From an uncultured Rivibacter sp. (GTDB taxonomy: Bacteria > Pseudomonadota > Gammaproteobacteria > Burkholderiales > Burkholderiaceae): DNA of 13,278 nucleotides. A program made the translations under genes and the position numbers. Position 1 is the first letter of the stretch, and the number at the start of each line of letters is the position of its first letter. The notes below the pieces were generated by a model. It searched no databases and was not told where the DNA came from. It was given only the letters and a program-made list of their open reading frames with translations. The DNA lies in NCBI GenBank assembly GCA_946481025.1, contig CAMLNA010000122.1, forward strand, positions 1 through 13,278, given 5' to 3'. Below are positions 12,955-13,278 of this stretch, piece by piece.

Positions 12955-13278
12955 TCAACCTGTCTGCAGCCGCTTGACCAGGAATTCCACCGCCACACGG
13001 ACCTTCGGAACCCGGTAGCGCGTCTGCAGGTACAGCAGGTAGATCCCCATCTCGCCGGCGCGGCTCAGCGACACGGGCTGGTCGAGCGTGACTTCGGTCA
13101 GCTCGCCCCGGTCCAGGTAGTCCTTCAAGCCCCATTCCGACAGCAGCACCAGGCCGCGGTGCCGGCAGGCCATCGCGACGAGGCTCGTGTCGTCGTTGCT
13201 GATGAAGGCGGGCGTGGCAGGGATCTCGCGCCAGCCCTCGTCGTCGCGTCCCAGCCACTTGAGCACGGCGTGAGGGCC
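12955..13278 (-). CDS. LysR-type transcriptional regulator (C-terminal part)
   Basis: This is the last 107 or so residues of a LysR-family regulator; the frame stays open to the window edge, so the DNA-binding half lies outside. What is visible is the end of the substrate-binding domain: the W-x-E-IPATPAFISNDDTSL strand that usually reads as 'xNDxxxxxxxAxxGxG', RHRGLVLLSEWGLKDYLDRGELTEV, then YLLYLQTRYRVPKVRVAVEF and a final helix (EFLVKRL), all typical of the family. An apparent start at 13266 is an internal GTG. Target genes and inducer are unknown. It is in the same direction as the lipoprotein gene but 220 bases upstream of it, so co-transcription is uncertain. Confidence 0.85.
   Translation of the reverse strand, partial: GPHAVLKWLGRDDEGWREIPATPAFISNDDTSLVAMACRHRGLVLLSEWGLKDYLDRGELTEVTLDQPVSLSRAGEMGIYLLYLQTRYRVPKVRVAVEFLVKRLQTG

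Noticed and set aside
12809..13018. Small 69-codon plus-strand frame near the LysR gene
   Set aside because: No ribosome site, it overlaps the LysR 3' end antisense, and shows no recognisable feature.

Overview
The window is high-GC DNA with tight gene packing and Betaproteobacteria-type proteins. It looks like a facultatively anaerobic, nitrate-respiring or denitrifying Burkholderiales bacterium; the Rubrivivax/Leptothrix/Sphaerotilaceae neighbourhood is my guess, by inference only. Anaerobic ubiquinone synthesis genes sit beside the nitrate reductase, which suggests ubiquinone serves as the respiratory quinone without oxygen.

Layout. (1) 1-3953, plus strand: the 3' end of a respiratory nitrate reductase operon, with narH (5' part outside the window), narJ, narI, a cytoplasmic parvulin-type prolyl isomerase and a beta-class carbonic anhydrase. 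All are closely spaced or overlapping, with no promoter seen between them. (2) 4023-5665: a universal stress protein overlapping by one base a flavin-dependent nitronate monooxygenase-like oxidoreductase that has a C-terminal cysteine cluster. (3) 5711-7051: an NnrS-family multi-pass haem/copper membrane protein linked to nitric oxide stress. (4) 7231-9714: ubiU, ubiV and ubiT, the oxygen-independent ubiquinone hydroxylation genes; all eight expected Fe-S cysteines of UbiU/UbiV are in place. (5) 9807-12734, minus strand and convergent: a large lipoprotein with repeated BACON/Ig-like modules, an IPT/TIG domain and a C-terminal beta-propeller. (6) 12955-13278, minus strand: the C-terminal end of a LysR-type regulator, cut by the window edge.

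The main regulatory observation is that the usp-oxidoreductase pair, nnrS and ubiU are each preceded by an FNR/ANR/DNR-like box of the form TTGA-N6-(T/G)CAA. All three contain TTGACC on one strand. For usp and ubiU a TAGA(C/G)T hexamer lies exactly where the -10 of a class II FNR promoter (site centred at -41.5) should be; nnrS has a weaker GAGCAT there. On this geometry usp has a normal leader with a Shine-Dalgarno, while nnrS and ubiU would be transcribed as essentially leaderless mRNAs. Regions 2-4 therefore read as one low-oxygen regulon built around nitrate reduction: NO/nitro-compound defence, stress adaptation and quinone supply.

Non-coding structure includes an 86-bp imperfect inverted repeat between nnrS and ubiU, a 10-bp perfect hairpin just upstream of nnrS, a G/C-rich hairpin pair between ubiU and ubiV, and a nested hairpin between the convergent ubiT and lipoprotein genes. 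I saw no tRNA, rRNA, CRISPR array, insertion sequence or transposase.
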